Shown piece by piece: positions 14,262 to 27,200 of a stretch of DNA of 64,000 bases. How positions within the stretch are numbered: position 1 is the first letter of the stretch; every line of letters begins with the position of its first letter. A program made the position numbers and the translations under genes. Source of the DNA: Vermamoeba vermiformis (Eukaryota; Tubulinea; Echinamoebida); NCBI GenBank assembly GCA_045837725.1, contig JBEWZL010000124.1, forward strand, positions 186,001 to 250,000. Reading direction: 5' to 3'. The notes beneath the pieces are model-generated. The model made no database searches. It worked only from the letters and a program-made list of their open reading frames with translations, and was not told where the DNA came from.

Positions 14262-15933
14262 TTATTTATTAGGTTTGGCATTTTTGCTCTTAAAAGCAAA
14301 TTCAGCACATAAAGGTAAGTGATCCGACGGGAAATTTTCATTCGGCAATGTACCAATCTCTTTCATCCCTTCCTCGTCCGGCAACTGCAAAATCTTCGTC
14401 ACATCCAACGTCTTTGGCGTATAAAACATGTAATCTAGTGTACCACTGAACTCCTCTATATTAAAATATCGTTAGAAATGCGTTAGATCCGGCAAGTTAA
14501 CGGACGGATGTGGCTAACGCCAACGATACGTACTGGTATGATTAGTCGTCCAAGGCTCGCCTATTGTATTTCCATAAGCACTCTTTAAGTTGAGTTTATG
14601 TTGTATTCCTTGTTCCCAAGCAACTCGCTGCGTGCCGTTGTCATCGAACGTCAGATCCGGACTTTGGTGCTCGAGTTCACCGTTGACTATGAAATTATAT
14701 AGGCCCGATGTTGGTTTACTATTGAAATCTCCGCAAAGAACTATCGGCGTCTCGTCAATATTGAGCTTATTATGGTCGAAAAATTGTTGCAAAGACTTGA
14801 CCAACATTTTCGCTTGAATCGTCTTAATTGCTGTATGATCAGGTCTCCAATATAAATGTGTATTGGCAATGACTACTTGTCTTTTTGTATTGTTTTCTTC
14901 GAACAGACAAAACAACGCGACGTGATCTCGTTTGGCAAAGTTGAACAAAAATTTGCTGTTGATCCGTTGCATGAATGAAGGGTCTTTCATATACTCTTGT
15001 ATTCTTCTTCCATATTCTACTTCTTCTTTAACTTTCAGCGTAAACCTAATCAAAAGAATTGGTAACAAATCTAATTTGACACGTGTCATATTGCTTTGAA
15101 TAACGTAAACGAATGTTTGCGGTTATTTAGTCCCTTATAATGTAATTCATACCTCGATTTCCTGTAAAATATTGTGGCGCCATCGACGCTTGGTCCATCT
15201 CTTCCGTCTCTAATTCGGCCCTTGGGCAAGTACACGCCTTCAAAATTTCTGAAGCGGAAATTGATCGTAAAGAAATTGTTAAAATCTGTTTTTTCAAGTT
15301 CCTAATCATAAAAACATTATTATAATATTTCCTTATAAGGAAATATTCGTACTTGTAATGCTACAAAGTCAGAATCGAGTTCTTGAAGCTCCTCTGTCAA
15401 TCATTTGTCGCCTTCGAGGCCAATGTACAATATCATAAGGCACGCCCATACTGGCCTCGTGCTTCGGTACTAATATATTATAGCTTGTAACAAGAAATCT
15501 GTCTGTGAAATGAATGTAAGTCCAGTTGATAGAAGTTTTCGGCTCGATCGCTTGATATTCGTATTGTTAAAAGAAACATTGCTTACCGTTAGCTTTGTAT
15601 TTATTTTCGAATTCTCTAAACGGAAATTTATGCTTGGGGCCCTTCTCGTTCGCTGTAAATGGAGATCCGTCAATAAATTATTTCAATAAATTGCAAAAAT
15701 TGGTAGTGCATTAAAAACAGATGAAATATGATACATTGAATCATATCAGCGTGCTTTCGCGCTTTAAATATTTTCTGTAGCGCAAATAACCATGACAGAT
15801 CAAGTGAATTCATAGAAAACCTACCAAGTCCTCTTACTGATGGCTTAGCGATAATATTGGCGGAATTAAATGCTCGCCGCAGCATTCCAATCAATTTATT
15901 GGCCATGGCTGCTGTTACAAACCGAATGGTCAA
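14262..15933 (-). CDS. CCR4/Angel/PDE12-family endonuclease-exonuclease-phosphatase
   Basis: The Mg2+-dependent EEP fold is typical of CCR4, Angel and PDE12 RNases. Visible motifs are TSYNILVPKHE (start of the domain), DFVALQELE (catalytic Glu), DGRDGPSVDGATIFYRKS, IANTHLYWRPDH, LCGDFNSKPTSGLYNF, SGTLDYMFYT and NFPSDHLPLCAEF (catalytic Asp-His). The first residues (MANKLIGMLRRAFNSANIIA) look like a mitochondrial presequence, which favours a PDE12-like role; this is inference. The start is 15933 or 15906. Short introns interrupt it. Near 15395-15400 the frame shifts by one base between WPRRRQMI and TEELQELDSDF. Removing one G restores the family pattern, so this is an assembly indel or a recent defect. 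It shares a promoter of about 33 bp with the ZZ gene. Confidence 0.85.
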
Positions 15934-15966
15934 GAAAAATCTTCTATTTTTTTCGTTACCTTTCCA

Positions 15967-17131
<1,165 letters not shown>

Positions 17132-17382
17132 TATCAATGATCAATAAGCATAACGATCGTTTTAATCTTGTAAAGTATGTTGTTAGTAGGAAGATTCTAA
17201 ACGTACTGTGTTGCATTGTAACCGGATCCTCGAGTCTTTTAAGAACTGATTGGAAAGGCTAAATTTGGTTGCAATTGCATTTACTTCCAACAAGGCAATA
17301 GTAATATATCTACATCGTCGTTAAATAGTTTGTACCGTTCTTTCCGTCGCGTTCAAAAGCCGATCGACATCCAAAAACACGT

Positions 17383-18628
17383 TTACAAAAGGCAGTCAGT
17401 GGTGACCAAAGCCAATTGATCATAATCTACATGCATTAATTAATTACTTGCACGTGGGAACAATACCATTAAATGGCTACTACGTACTGTAAGTAACTCG
17501 ACCAGAGCGAGAGGGATCGTTCCACTCAAAAATGCTGCGGACGTGAGCCAAATGAGCAGTCATCAACAAGAATGTTTCGTAGGTGATCATGCCTAATTGA
17601 TAAGACGATTAATAACACATTTAACGATTACCTAAAAAGATCTTGCTTCGTGTTGAGTTTGATCGTTACCTGTTCTTGCGCGGTCGAATTTAGCAACCAA
17701 AGCTTGAACAGTAGGCAAGCTGAGTTGGAAACCACCGGCCTACATCAAAATCATCGTTAATAAATGTGCTCTTAGGGTCCCAAAATTATTAGTCGATCGA
17801 GCCATTAGTGAATCGAAATTCTTAATACTTTGCGATCGACCTTAATATCTTTAATATGCCATAAATCACGTTTAAAATCATATAATTCTAAATAGTATTT
17901 TGATGCGGATATTTCAGTAATCGAATCTGCAAGCTTACCATCAAAGCAGTGTAAATTTCGGTGGGATCGAGGTAACCAGAACGATCTCTGTCGCCCATGA
18001 TGAAGGCATTGGTCATAACTGTCAAAAATTGGTGCAAGCCCATGTATTCATTGAACTCGATCGTGCCAGAGCGATCCCTAAAAAATTTTTCAGTTTCATT
18101 AAAAATGATTTGCAATCAAATAGTAATTATTAAAATATTATTCTCTTTACAAAAATATGCTAATTTAAGTATTTTCGTGCTTTCAGTAGTCGCTAGATGC
18201 GGCGTAGAATTTTTGCAATACTTTTCACGAATGATTGAGTGCTTACTTATCGAAGACCTTGATAAACTTATTGGCCAATTCAAAGCCCAAAGGTCTTCCA
18301 CCGAAAGAAGCCATTGCTAATTCCATAGCGGAGATAGAGCCCGATCTATTACGATCGACCGAATCAAACCAAGCCTGAAGTAAAATATTAAAACGCCGCG
18401 CGGGAATTAATCAAATAATATCATCTTATATAAGTATAATAGTAAGGTATATTTCCGAAATATTCATTAATTTGTCCTTTGTTTGCCACTTACTCTAATT
18501 ATTCCTAGTTGCTGCGGGTTGATCTGGTTGATAAAATAGCCCCACCATGTCTGAGGAGCATTTACAGTATATGAGGTCGTTTGATAAACATTTTGTTGCG
18601 GAGGATAATAACCTTGATTATACGCCAT
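17383..18628 (-). CDS. Penta-EF-hand calcium-binding protein (ALG-2/peflin/sorcin-like)
   Basis: The protein begins MAYNQGYYPPQQNVY, a Tyr/Gln/Pro-rich N-terminus usual for the PEF family. EF-hand loops follow: DSVDRNRSGSISAMEL, DKDRSGTIEFNEY, then DRDRSGYLDPTEIY and a weak FDRARTGMITYETF. The last segment, EWNDPSRSGRVTYNYDQLA, is the dimerising fifth hand. Six introns with GTAAGC/GTAAGT/GTACGT donors are removed, and the stop is at 17383. PEF proteins bind membranes and partners such as ALIX when Ca2+ rises. The size, about 190 residues, is normal for the family. All acidic loop positions look intact in hands 1-3. Confidence 0.88.
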
Positions 18629-19293
18629 CTTCTAGAACTTTTGTTAGATCCACGGTCTCAAGACTTAAGATCGGGTTGCAATGTTATAATTAGATATCTT
18701 ACGTACTTGTTATAGTAGTTTACGGTCTGTGCTGTTGTCTACAAGGAAAAATTAGGAATGAAATTGTCACGAGCCCAAATTTATATTTAGACAACCAGTG
18801 GAACTCGTCAAATTTCGTTAAGATAAAGATTTACTTTTACGAAAATGTCGTTAGAGATAGTATTTTTATCCGTTCGTCGAATAGTAATTCCGTTCCGCCG
18901 TTTTGAAAAACAAATCTGTTGGATCTGATAATAACCAGCAATCTAGAAGGAAAAAATGCTTGATATATAATGTTATACCACATTGTCGCGTATATAAGGT
19001 GAATAAGTCATGTTTTCATTAGTATGCTCTGTTAAAATCTCACGCGGAGATTTGTGGACCGAATTATGGTGCAATTTTTGGTCCATTTCATTTTGTTTCA
19101 GTTATTTATATAGTACAATACATTATAGTAAGTCTATATGGCAAATATAATTTGATGGCGGTGATGGAGTTTGACCAAAGTTACAAACTGCAAGATCCGT
19201 TGCAATTTTGAATTTAAATTCGTTTCTTGCTCCATCACGCAGTAATAGCAGCATATTGATTTTCTATAATTAATTATTGTGATTTTATAGCAA
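18629..19293. other. Intergenic divergent promoter region
   Basis: This region separates the PEF gene (minus) from the coiled-coil gene (plus), so it should hold both 5' flanks. It is AT-rich and contains short GT/AG-bounded segments that may be 5' UTR introns, for example an acceptor TTTATAG just before 19291. I see no RNA gene or further coding exon. Confidence 0.5.
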
Positions 19294-21160
19294 ATGTATC
19301 AAGATCCTGAAACGAGAGCGAGACAGGCCGAACAACGTGCCAAAGAAGTCGAAGAAAAAGCACAAAAATTAGCTTTATTAGTCAAACAAGAGCGTGAGAA
19401 GTGGTTAAATGTAATTATAACTCATTACCAAGCTTCATACTGAAAATATCAGTAATTCAATATTTAAGATTTTCTATTGATCTAGTGCATTAAACTCCGA
19501 TAGATAATAAGATCTAGCTATTTGACATATTTTAATATTTATTTATAGGAACTTTACGAAAAAGAAAGCCAGATCGCAGAATACAAAGCAAAATGCGAGA
19601 CGTTAGAGCGACAAATGCAACAAACACAAGAAATTAACAAAACTCTCGTTAAAGAAGGCGTAAGTATTAAATATTATATTATTTTTATTTTATAACTCAC
19701 ACGAAATTTTAATCGTGTTGGAATATCTCCTGATCTACTCAGGGTACAACCAATCAATGGACTAGACATAATATAAGATCATTCAATAGTATTATATTGT
19801 TTCTATTTGCTCTTAAGAGCTTTTAGTAAATTTATTTAACGAGATCTGATCAATTTTTGTAACTGTAAGTAAGTAACTTACTTACAGAGTAAATTCCGTT
19901 TGCAAAACAATGAATACAAGATTGAATAGCATAATTGCGCATTATTCTCGACTAATATACCACTTATGATTAGCTTGCACCTTCCAAAGATGATCAACAA
20001 CGACGAGCTGAAGAGTTTGAACGAAGATTGGCTGATTATGCGCAAGGCATGCAGATCTTGAAACAAGTAAGCATTAAATACCGTCAATACGACATATATT
20101 TCATTATTAATTGCCTTGTCTCGTTATTAGGAATACCAAAAGAAACTTTCGAACGCGCAGCAACAAGTACAGGATTCAGAAATTAAAATCAGCGTTTTGG
20201 AACAGAAAATTAAGGACGTAAGTACTATCGATATATTAATACGGCAATAATAATCAGAAACTCAAATTATTGTCTCTTTCGCGGGATCAACATCCGCGTA
20301 CTGGATCTTCCAAACAATACCGAATGGATAATTGGAGACATATTGTTTATTATAGTTATAAGCCATTATATTAATGCGATATTGCGTAGTTCCAAGAACA
20401 ACTGAAAGTGGCCAATGAACGTGCCTTCGATGCTGAAGTTCGTTTGGGCAAGTTGCAGCGATTGAACAAACAGTTGCTCGAAGAGCGCGATCCTAATGAG
20501 GTATATATTTATATAATCTACTATTCTATCTTTATTAATGTCTGAATGTAACGAGCGGATCCCAATTTCAGGGTTTATTTTGTAGTGGCTTACTGCTCGT
20601 TATGCATCGAATTTTATTACCTTTTGATGTTTTTTGATATGACTATGTATTTATTATTATTTTTGTAGGAGGACGCAATTGACTTCGAATTAGCCGAATT
20701 TGAAACCTCGTTGGCAGCCACATCCGAAATGCTCGACATCGATATCGATTTGGACCTCGATAGCATTGACTTGAATGCACCTGAGAAGCCCTCTGCCTCC
20801 ACTACTAAGTCACCTCAAAAGAAAGCTGCATCCGCTAAGACTGACGAAGACTTACTTGCCGAACTCGATGAGAAGCCTAACTGGACTGTAAATAAGGCCC
20901 TTCATGGTCCTAAGAGACCTGCACCTGCACCACCTAAGGCTGCAGCGGCTAAAGTCGTCGCTAAACCCGGAGCCACATCCGCCGCGCCGAAACAAGCTGC
21001 ATCTGCTAACCCAACTGCTGCTGCACCGAAACAACAAGCCGCTAACAGCTCTATTGACGATGAATTAGAGCGACTTATCTTGCAATCTACTAGCTCTAAG
21101 CCTGAAAAGAAGACTAATTGGGACTCGTTGGACGATCTGATTACTTCTTTGGACGGATAA
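19294..21160 (+). CDS. Coiled-coil protein with acidic, Ala/Lys-rich C-terminal tail
   Basis: Six exons joined in phase 0 (19294-19410, ~19550-19660, ~19976-20066, ~20132-20219, ~20391-20500, ~20670-21160). The first five encode an almost uninterrupted charged coiled coil (ETRARQAEQRAKEVEEKAQK, then ERQMQQTQEINKTL, RRAEEFERRLADYAQ). The last exon is low complexity: an Asp/Leu block (MLDIDIDLDLDSIDL), Ala/Pro/Lys stretches and a conserved-looking end (DDELERLILQ, then NWDSLDDLITSLDG). I do not recognise the family. The short acidic-hydrophobic ends resemble linear docking motifs. Five phase-0 introns splitting the coil are notable. A role as a scaffold or trafficking coiled coil is only a guess. 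Confidence 0.72.
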
Positions 21161-21409
21161 GACGAATGGTACTGAGAACGATGCCGTAATTGACTATAGA
21201 TCGTATGGTATGGTCACATTGATCTTATACAAATCACTAGTGTATATATAGAAAATAAATTTACTTCCATGCAGATCCGTTTCAAAATCAAATAACAAGG
21301 CTTAATATTTGTCTTAATAACACTGCATGTTTATTAATACTATCATCGGATACTATACTACAATTTAGGAAGGATTAGTTACAATTTACAATCGAGATCT
21401 TGGCGAGTC

Positions 21410-22378
21410 TCAAGCGTGCGTCTTCAGCTGCTTCGATTTGCCTTGGACTTCGTCATCCACGCCATCTTCTTCGCGCTTTCGCTTGAGAGGTGAAGTGGCA
21501 GTAGGTTGCTTGAAGAATGAGAGCAGAGTCTGTTGTTTTCTATCGCCAGATCCAGCGATCTTGCTCGGCGAGGAAACTGGCTTAGGCTTGGTCGGAGAGT
21601 CCTTAGGTGCAGCCTTAGTATCACTTTCGATCATTTTGTTGGCCGCAGCGCTCGTATTCTCTTTATCAGAGGCCTCTTCAGTACTCTCAGCATCCAGTTT
21701 TGAATGCGCATCGGCTTTGGGAGTTGCAACTAGAGCTTCAACAGGCTTCTCTACCTCTTTAACAGGTGTGGTAGGTTCGATTTTCTTCTCTTCTACCTTG
21801 GTCACAGGCTTAGAAGCTTCAGTGATTGATTGTTGAACTGTCTTTTTTTTAGGCGATGCGTTCTTCATCCTCTCTCTAATCTCTGCGAGCGATACTACAG
21901 CAATAGTAAGCACCGCTATAGTATATAGCACGTGTATACTTACACATTTCATCGTCACTGTCCTCCTCTTCTGGTTTCTGTTCAACAAAGTCACCCGACC
22001 TTTTAAATCTGCGAATGTAATCCACATTAGGCGCCTGAAATCGTATTTAAAGCGAAATAATATGGTCTCTCGATATAATTACTAACGTATAATATTTTTA
22101 GGCTTACTTCTCGACCAGGTGCATCACTCTGCCTGCTGCGCTGTGATCGCGGCGACTTCTGACAACTTTTTTATAACAAGGTGAGGCTCGTTGGCGCCTG
22201 ATAATAGGCACATTATTAATACGGTATTTAAATATTTTATGAGTGCTATTAATGCGTACTCTTTGAAGGCTCTAAGCTCAGGATCTTCAGTTTCCAATTG
22301 TGCGCCCACATCTTCGTCAGTCATGAAAATTGCATCGATTTGATCGACGGGCGCGATACGCTTGAAAGGTGACGCCAT
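21410..22378 (-). CDS. PIP-box protein with Lys/Pro-rich linker (probable PCNA partner)
   Basis: Four exons from 22378 (MASPFKRIAPVDQIDAIF) to 21410. The joined protein is about 265 residues. Its N-terminal part contains FMTDEDVGAQLETEDPEL and DYIRRFKRSGDFVEQK. A long disordered Lys/Glu/Pro/Ser linker (MKNASPKKKT...) follows. Near the C-terminus is a textbook PCNA-interacting box, KQQTLLSFF (Q-x-x-L-x-x-F-F), followed by basic KRKREE. PIP proteins act at replication forks or in repair. POLD3-like polymerase subunits end in such a box, but the N-terminus here does not resemble POLD3, so I leave the identity open. The neighbouring thioesterase is divergent, with 266 bp between starts. Confidence 0.7.
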
Positions 22379-22644
22379 ATTTGTAAGTAATAGAATAGTT
22401 TTATTGAAAATGAACGGAGCTGAAAATATTCTGAGTAACGGCTACTTTTTCAAATTTTTCAAGCCAAAATTTGGCTACCAAAAAAAAAAAAGCCTCCGAA
22501 CAATCCATTTCTGTTAAACTGCTTAGCCTCAAAATATTCGAGCCGTTGTGAAACCAGTTACCACTACCACTGACGGGCGACACATTCAATTCAGAAGTCA
22601 TCTCGTCAAACTGAAATTAGCGTCATTGTTGAACAGAACTCAAA

Positions 22645-23227
22645 ATGTCGTCCACACCTGATTATTCAAATTTAATAGGCAAAAAAGGTGAGGCTAAGGT
22701 TGTTGTCGAAAAGCATCTCCTTGCAAGCCAGATGAAGAGCGGCGATGTTGAGGTAAGCCTTGCACGCTCAGTCTCATCGTTCTCGTGTTTATTAACGGAA
22801 AGGTGTATGGCAGTCCTGCAATGATAGGCCTCATGGAAGAGGCAGCGGTCAATGCAATTAAAGAGTTGCTTCCATCCGGTCAGGTAAATGAAATCTGACA
22901 CACTCCGCTTCCGACAATTTTTCTAATATTATTAAATAGACATCTGTTGGTACGGGATTTAATGTACAGCATTTGAGCGCGACTCCACTTGGTTTGAACG
23001 TACGAATAATTTTTCTAATTTTTGATCTCGAAATTGAAATATTATTTGGCGCTAGGTGCGAGCTGAAGCAGTCGTGAATTGAAGTCAATGGTCGTAAAGT
23101 TAAGCTTACAGTTACTGCTTTCGATGACAAAGAAAAAATTGGTGAAGGAACACACGAGCGAGTGATCGTGGACAAAGCTCGCTTCATTCAGAAAGCTAAT
23201 GGCAAATTAGAAACAAAATCTAATTAA
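22645..23227 (+). CDS. FlK-like hotdog acyl-CoA thioesterase (one apparent frameshift)
   Basis: Four exons. The segments VYGSPAMIGLMEEAAVNAI, TSVGTGFNVQHLSATPLGLN and GEGTHERVIVDKARF match the fluoroacetyl-CoA thioesterase (FlK) hotdog family. That family hydrolyses short acyl-CoA thioesters. The family Glu (GLMEEA) and His (VQHLS) are present; the family Thr position appears to be Ser (GSPAM). In exon 4 the frame breaks near 23076: AEAVVN runs into a stop, whereas dropping one A gives AEAVVIEVNGRKVKLTV, which fits the family exactly. I treat this as a probable sequence error in an otherwise intact gene. The ORF ends KLETKSN with its stop at 23227. The length of about 140 residues is typical. 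Confidence 0.78.
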
Positions 23228-23849
23228 CCAGGTACATAAATATACCCCCGATTATTCCCTACCCGATTTATTTCTTTTTGTTTTGGAGGCAGACCGCATG
23301 CGCTCAATGCGATCCGCGACAGTAAAAAATTATTCCTTGTGCCCGTAAGGCACTAAGTACTCGTGCCTTCATGATCACACCGAGTACTCCTTATCAAGGA
23401 AAGGTAAGTAGAAGTTGTTTTCGATGAAACATCGTTCCTTTCGCACGTTTTTGTGAGCTCCATCCGCGTAAGCATACAGAGCTCCGTGGCAGCGGACAAT
23501 GTTCGAGGCTTCGTTAAAAATTATACGATAATCTCGACGTTTTAATATCGTATGAACAGAACGCAGTTTATTTTGGTTCTTTTCACGTCTGGATTTTACT
23601 AGATCGGCTAAGAAATTTCCAAACCTTAATTTAATTACGTTACAATTTAGTGAGTTCAAAATTTATACGGTGACGTGCAGACTTCGCTATTTTGAGTTGC
23701 CAATCGCGAAAACTAACAGAAACTGCAAATGAAAGAACGAAACTTGCTGGTGGCTACAAATACCCGGATCTCAGATTACTTACTATGCTAACTATACACT
23801 CAATAACACTACCAAAGCTAAGACTAGATACTACAAGCTAATTCAAGCA
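23228..23849. other. Intergenic, no supported gene
   Basis: These 622 bases lie between the thioesterase stop and the small zinc/TM gene. A 94-codon open frame on the minus strand (23375-23659) has no recognisable domain and no splice-linked neighbours. Near 23335-23372 there is a small dyad (GTGCC...GGCAC) that could fold. I see nothing firm. Confidence 0.45.
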
Positions 23850-24143
23850 ATGGCTGAAGATAAAGAGTCAACTCAAGATCAAAACCCAGTCGCGTTAGAT
23901 GTGATCCACTGCGCTGTCCAAGATTGCCCCAAAGTAGCTTCTTATCAATGCAATAAGTGTACGACACATTATTGCCCGGGCCACGCACCTGTTATGCGCA
24001 ACACACGGTGTCCTGTGTGTGACCAACAGAAAGGCAGATGTTGCGTAAGGAAGCACGAGCGACGCTGTCTTGGTGCCGTCTCATTCATTTTGATTGGAGT
24101 GATCGTCGTGGGGGTACCACTGTTTCTATTTTCATATTACTAA
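23850..24143 (+). CDS. Small Cys/His zinc-binding protein with C-terminal TM helix
   Basis: A single-exon 97-residue protein. Residues 20-75 contain paired Cys/His ligands: IHCAVQDCPKVASYQCNKC, THYCPGHAPVM, RCPVCDQQKGRCC and HERRC. The arrangement resembles AN1 or B-box-type fingers with an extra CPVC pair. Residues 76-97 (AVSFILIGVIVVGVPLFLFS) form a tail-anchor-like helix ending almost at the stop. This suggests a finger domain facing the cytosol from the ER or another internal membrane. I recognise the fold type only; no specific function is assigned. Confidence 0.75.
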   Translation: MAEDKESTQDQNPVALDVIHCAVQDCPKVASYQCNKCTTHYCPGHAPVMRNTRCPVCDQQKGRCCVRKHERRCLGAVSFILIGVIVVGVPLFLFSYY

Positions 24144-24330
24144 AGAGCCGCAACCGGAAGTATAACTTTGTTCGCAACTCATTTGGGGTGACTTCGGATA
24201 ATCATAATATCATGGTGATGTGTATATAATATTAACTCTATGAAGGGAGCAATGCTTGTAAAGTATTGTAATCGCAGTACGAAGATTGCAAGCAATAAAT
24301 GTCATTTTCGTTGAAGCGATCGAACACACT

Positions 24331-26267
24331 ATGCAATCAACAAGTAGAGCAGGAGTGATGACCACCTGACATATTAATATAGTAGTATTTATGTCCTTAG
24401 CGCAACTAAAGCAAGTAGAATCGCTAGAAAGCTGAGGATATTTCGTTCGAGCTCGACTCGTGATATTCTCAAATAATTACAGACGCTCCAAATGTTAAAG
24501 AAGATATTTCTTATGGCATTAGAAAACCAGTCTGTACAAATTGTAAAAAACGGAAGATCAAGTGCGATTTTGAACTGCCCTGTTTTCAATGCAAGAGCCG
24601 CAACGTGACCTGTGAATATCCTAAACCCAACGTAAAATCCCCGAATGAAGGACAAATAGTAAATTCATTGATGAAGAAGGTCGATCAGCTGAAAAAAGAA
24701 CTCGAAGATCAAAAACAGATGGTGAATTATTGGCGGAGTTTGTCAGAATCAACGAATACCCGACAAAATAGCCCAACTATAATTAGGAATATCAGAAGAA
24801 CCAATACTTTCTCGAAAGAAACGCAGCAGTTTATCTCTAACGTCACAGCAGCAGTCACATCCGTCTCCAACGCCTTCACAAACGTAATCAAAGCAGTGAT
24901 GCCGAGCTCTACCATCGAGTATAACGTAGTATACGCATCGATGATATGGAATCGATTATTGGACATGACACCAGAAGATTGCGTCGAAAACATCAAATCC
25001 AGCTGTTCACCAGAAACTGCAACTCAATTATTATTACATTGTACGATCTTCGCATTAGGTAAGCATCATAATGATAGATTTATGTTAGTAGTAGCGAAAC
25101 ATAACGATTGCGCTTGCTTACCAATTCTCCTTTTATGGAAATTTGTGCACGTGCTTTAACACGATTTTTGATGTCGTTTAATTAATTAATTATTTTAATT
25201 ATAATAGGATGTCGTTTATATGACCGTAGCATCGCCGATCTCGCAGAGCATTTTCATCTGATCGCGATGAAGTTGATCAACTCAGGCTGGATCGATGCAA
25301 CACGAGACGATACAGCAGAGCAGTGGATATTATCATTGATGTATACTATGTTCTATAATAGGAACAGATTTTTACCCATTGGACCGCTTTGGGAACGAGC
25401 ATCAGAATTGCTTGTAACGCTGCCGAACTTGGAAAACGATACTTATATCGAGTAAGTGCTTATAATACTATAATATCTTAAATATAATATTAATGAACCT
25501 TTTCTTAGAATTGCATTAACTTTGGTGGTCTTTAATCCTTTAAAATGCAATGCGGAGATGAAATGGTTGCAACGACTGGATCAAGCACCACCATTTGAGC
25601 CGGTAAGGATTATCATACAAATATAAATACGATAGGATGTATCTAACGTTTCAGATTGAAATTCAATTCCTTCGTAGTGCGATCCGGTTATGTCTCGCAC
25701 TTGCGAGAGTAGATCCAGCCAATGGCAAGTCTTCGTAAGTATTATAGAGCCACTAATATATATATATATATATATATATATACTGCCCTTTTGAATCCAA
25801 TGATCGATTCGTTGAATGCTAAATAGCTTGTACGATGGATCCGTTCGTACTCACATTTGTTCCTTAGAGATCTGTGGGACTACATGGTGAACCTCGAAGA
25901 TATTTTGAATAGAATGCTAGATATACCGTACTATAAGTTCTATGGCGTACTAGTATACACGCTGAAGTCAATCAGTGCATTCGTTGGTTCACCAGATCCA
26001 CCTGCTGAGATCGCAAAGTGCACGCAGATTATATCGAGATTTTATTCAGAAATAACTGATAGTTCACAACGATATTTCTTAAGTAGGACAATAGAACACT
26101 ATAGATTTGTATTATCGAGCAAATCAATAACATTGCCTGATGGTCGGAAAGTGACTCCGATGGCGGATGTGTTGTACAATATTATCATTCAGATCACTGG
26201 TGCTGAACCTGATAGCGAACTCGAACAGAGCTTGACGAATATGGGACTTAAAGAAGACGATAAATAG
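24331..26267 (+). CDS. Zn2Cys6 (fungal-type binuclear cluster) transcription factor-like protein
   Basis: The second exon encodes a Zn2Cys6 cluster: CTNCKKRKIKCDFELPCFQC, then KSRNVTCEYPKPNV, with six cysteines in Gal4-like spacing. A short coiled coil (LMKKVDQLKKELEDQKQM) follows. Later exons (VIKAVMPSSTIEYN, FALGCRLYDRSIADLAEHF, LPIGPLWERASELLVTLPN, YFLSRTIEHYRFVLSS) look like the helical middle-homology region of such regulators. The start is uncertain: ATG at 24331 followed by a GTAGAG donor joins in frame at 24483, but other starts are possible. An (AT)n run lies in the intron near 25756. The cluster is common in fungi and sparse in other eukaryotes. The terminal exon is partly duplicated downstream. 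Confidence 0.72.
25756..25782. repeat. (AT)n microsatellite in an intron
   Basis: About 13 uninterrupted AT dinucleotides lie within an intron of the Zn2Cys6 gene. This is simple sequence with no further signal. Confidence 0.9.
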
Positions 26268-26299
26268 GCGATCTACAGATCTTGATTATTTTGAAGCGG

Positions 26300-26490
26300 A
26301 TCGCGTAAATGGAGGACAGTTAAAAGAAAGAAGAGAAGAGAAGAAAGAATGAAGAAGCCCTCAAGCGAAAGAAGAAGACAAAAAAGAGGCCAGAAGAATA
26401 AAGACTAAAAAATCTTTACGAAAAAAAAAACCACGACCAGCGCCGAGAGAGAAAGAAAGGAAGGTGGGACACCCACCGAGGAAAGGCCAC
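26300..26490. repeat. Purine-rich low-complexity tract
   Basis: A GA-rich block (GAAGA, AAAGAAAG and similar words), ending in a short GC-rich piece near 26460-26500. It separates the true 3' end of the Zn2Cys6 gene from the duplicated copy. No coding frame is supported. Confidence 0.7.
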
Positions 26491-26501
26491 GGACCACCCG
26501 G

Positions 26502-26790
26502 CGGGCTTTTATTCAGAAATTACGGACAAACCTCAATTATTCTTCTTGAGTAGGACAATAGAGCACTATAGATATGTTCTTTCAAGCATCTCTATCACTC
26601 TGCCTGATGGTCGGAAAGTGACTCCGATGGCGGATGTGTTGTACAATATTATCATTCAGATCACTGGTGCTGAACCTGATAGTGAACTCGAACAGAGCTT
26701 GATGAATATGGGACTCGAAGAGGACGATAAATAGGTGATCTATAGAGACTTGATTATTTTGAAGCGGATGCCGATCGGATCGGAAAGTAG
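26502..26790 (+). pseudogene. Partial duplicate of the Zn2Cys6 gene terminal exon and 3' flank
   Basis: This stretch repeats about 26036-26325. It encodes SRTIEHYRYVLSSISITL, then DGRKVTPMADVLYNIIIQ, ending GLEEDDK, differing from the upstream copy at a handful of residues. The homology extends past the stop (CTTGATTATTTTGAAGCGGA). The central part is virtually identical at the DNA level, while both flanks have diverged. It starts with TTTTATTCAG, which could serve as a 3' splice site, so it is either a truncated duplicate or an alternative last exon. Confidence 0.8.
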
Positions 26791-27200
26791 CTGCTATGGT
26801 GACTCAGTCTACGAATACTAACGAACAGTATTGATTTTGTTATTAATACTATGTAATATATGAGTAAGGTTAGTCTTGAGACTTGTAATATAACTCATAA
26901 ACCTGACGCGGTACTACTTACTCTACATCATAACACCTTTGTTAATTAAATAACACATATTGCTCGCTTTCAAGCATTATTTAACCATTGCAATCGCCAT
27001 TATGCCGATTCTCTAAAATCTGTATTCGGATCCAACTTCGATTTTCTTCGTATTGTAGAAACAGTTCAATATCTATGTTACTGTACCGTTTTGAATTTCA
27101 GCACGTAAACGTACGCATTAGCGCATAATGAAAGTCCATTAGCAAATGAAATGAGATTGTAATTAAACTTCGTAAGGTACGGGTTGGATCTGCCCCTAAT
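26791..27200. other. Intergenic, convergent 3' flanks
   Basis: About 410 bases between the duplicated 3' exon (plus) and the acetyltransferase stop (minus). They should carry both 3' UTRs. I see no RNA gene or coding exon. Confidence 0.5.

Noticed and set aside
23375-23659. 94-codon minus-strand frame between thioesterase and zinc/TM gene
   Set aside because: No domain, no introns with the usual signals and AT-rich codon use. Probably chance.
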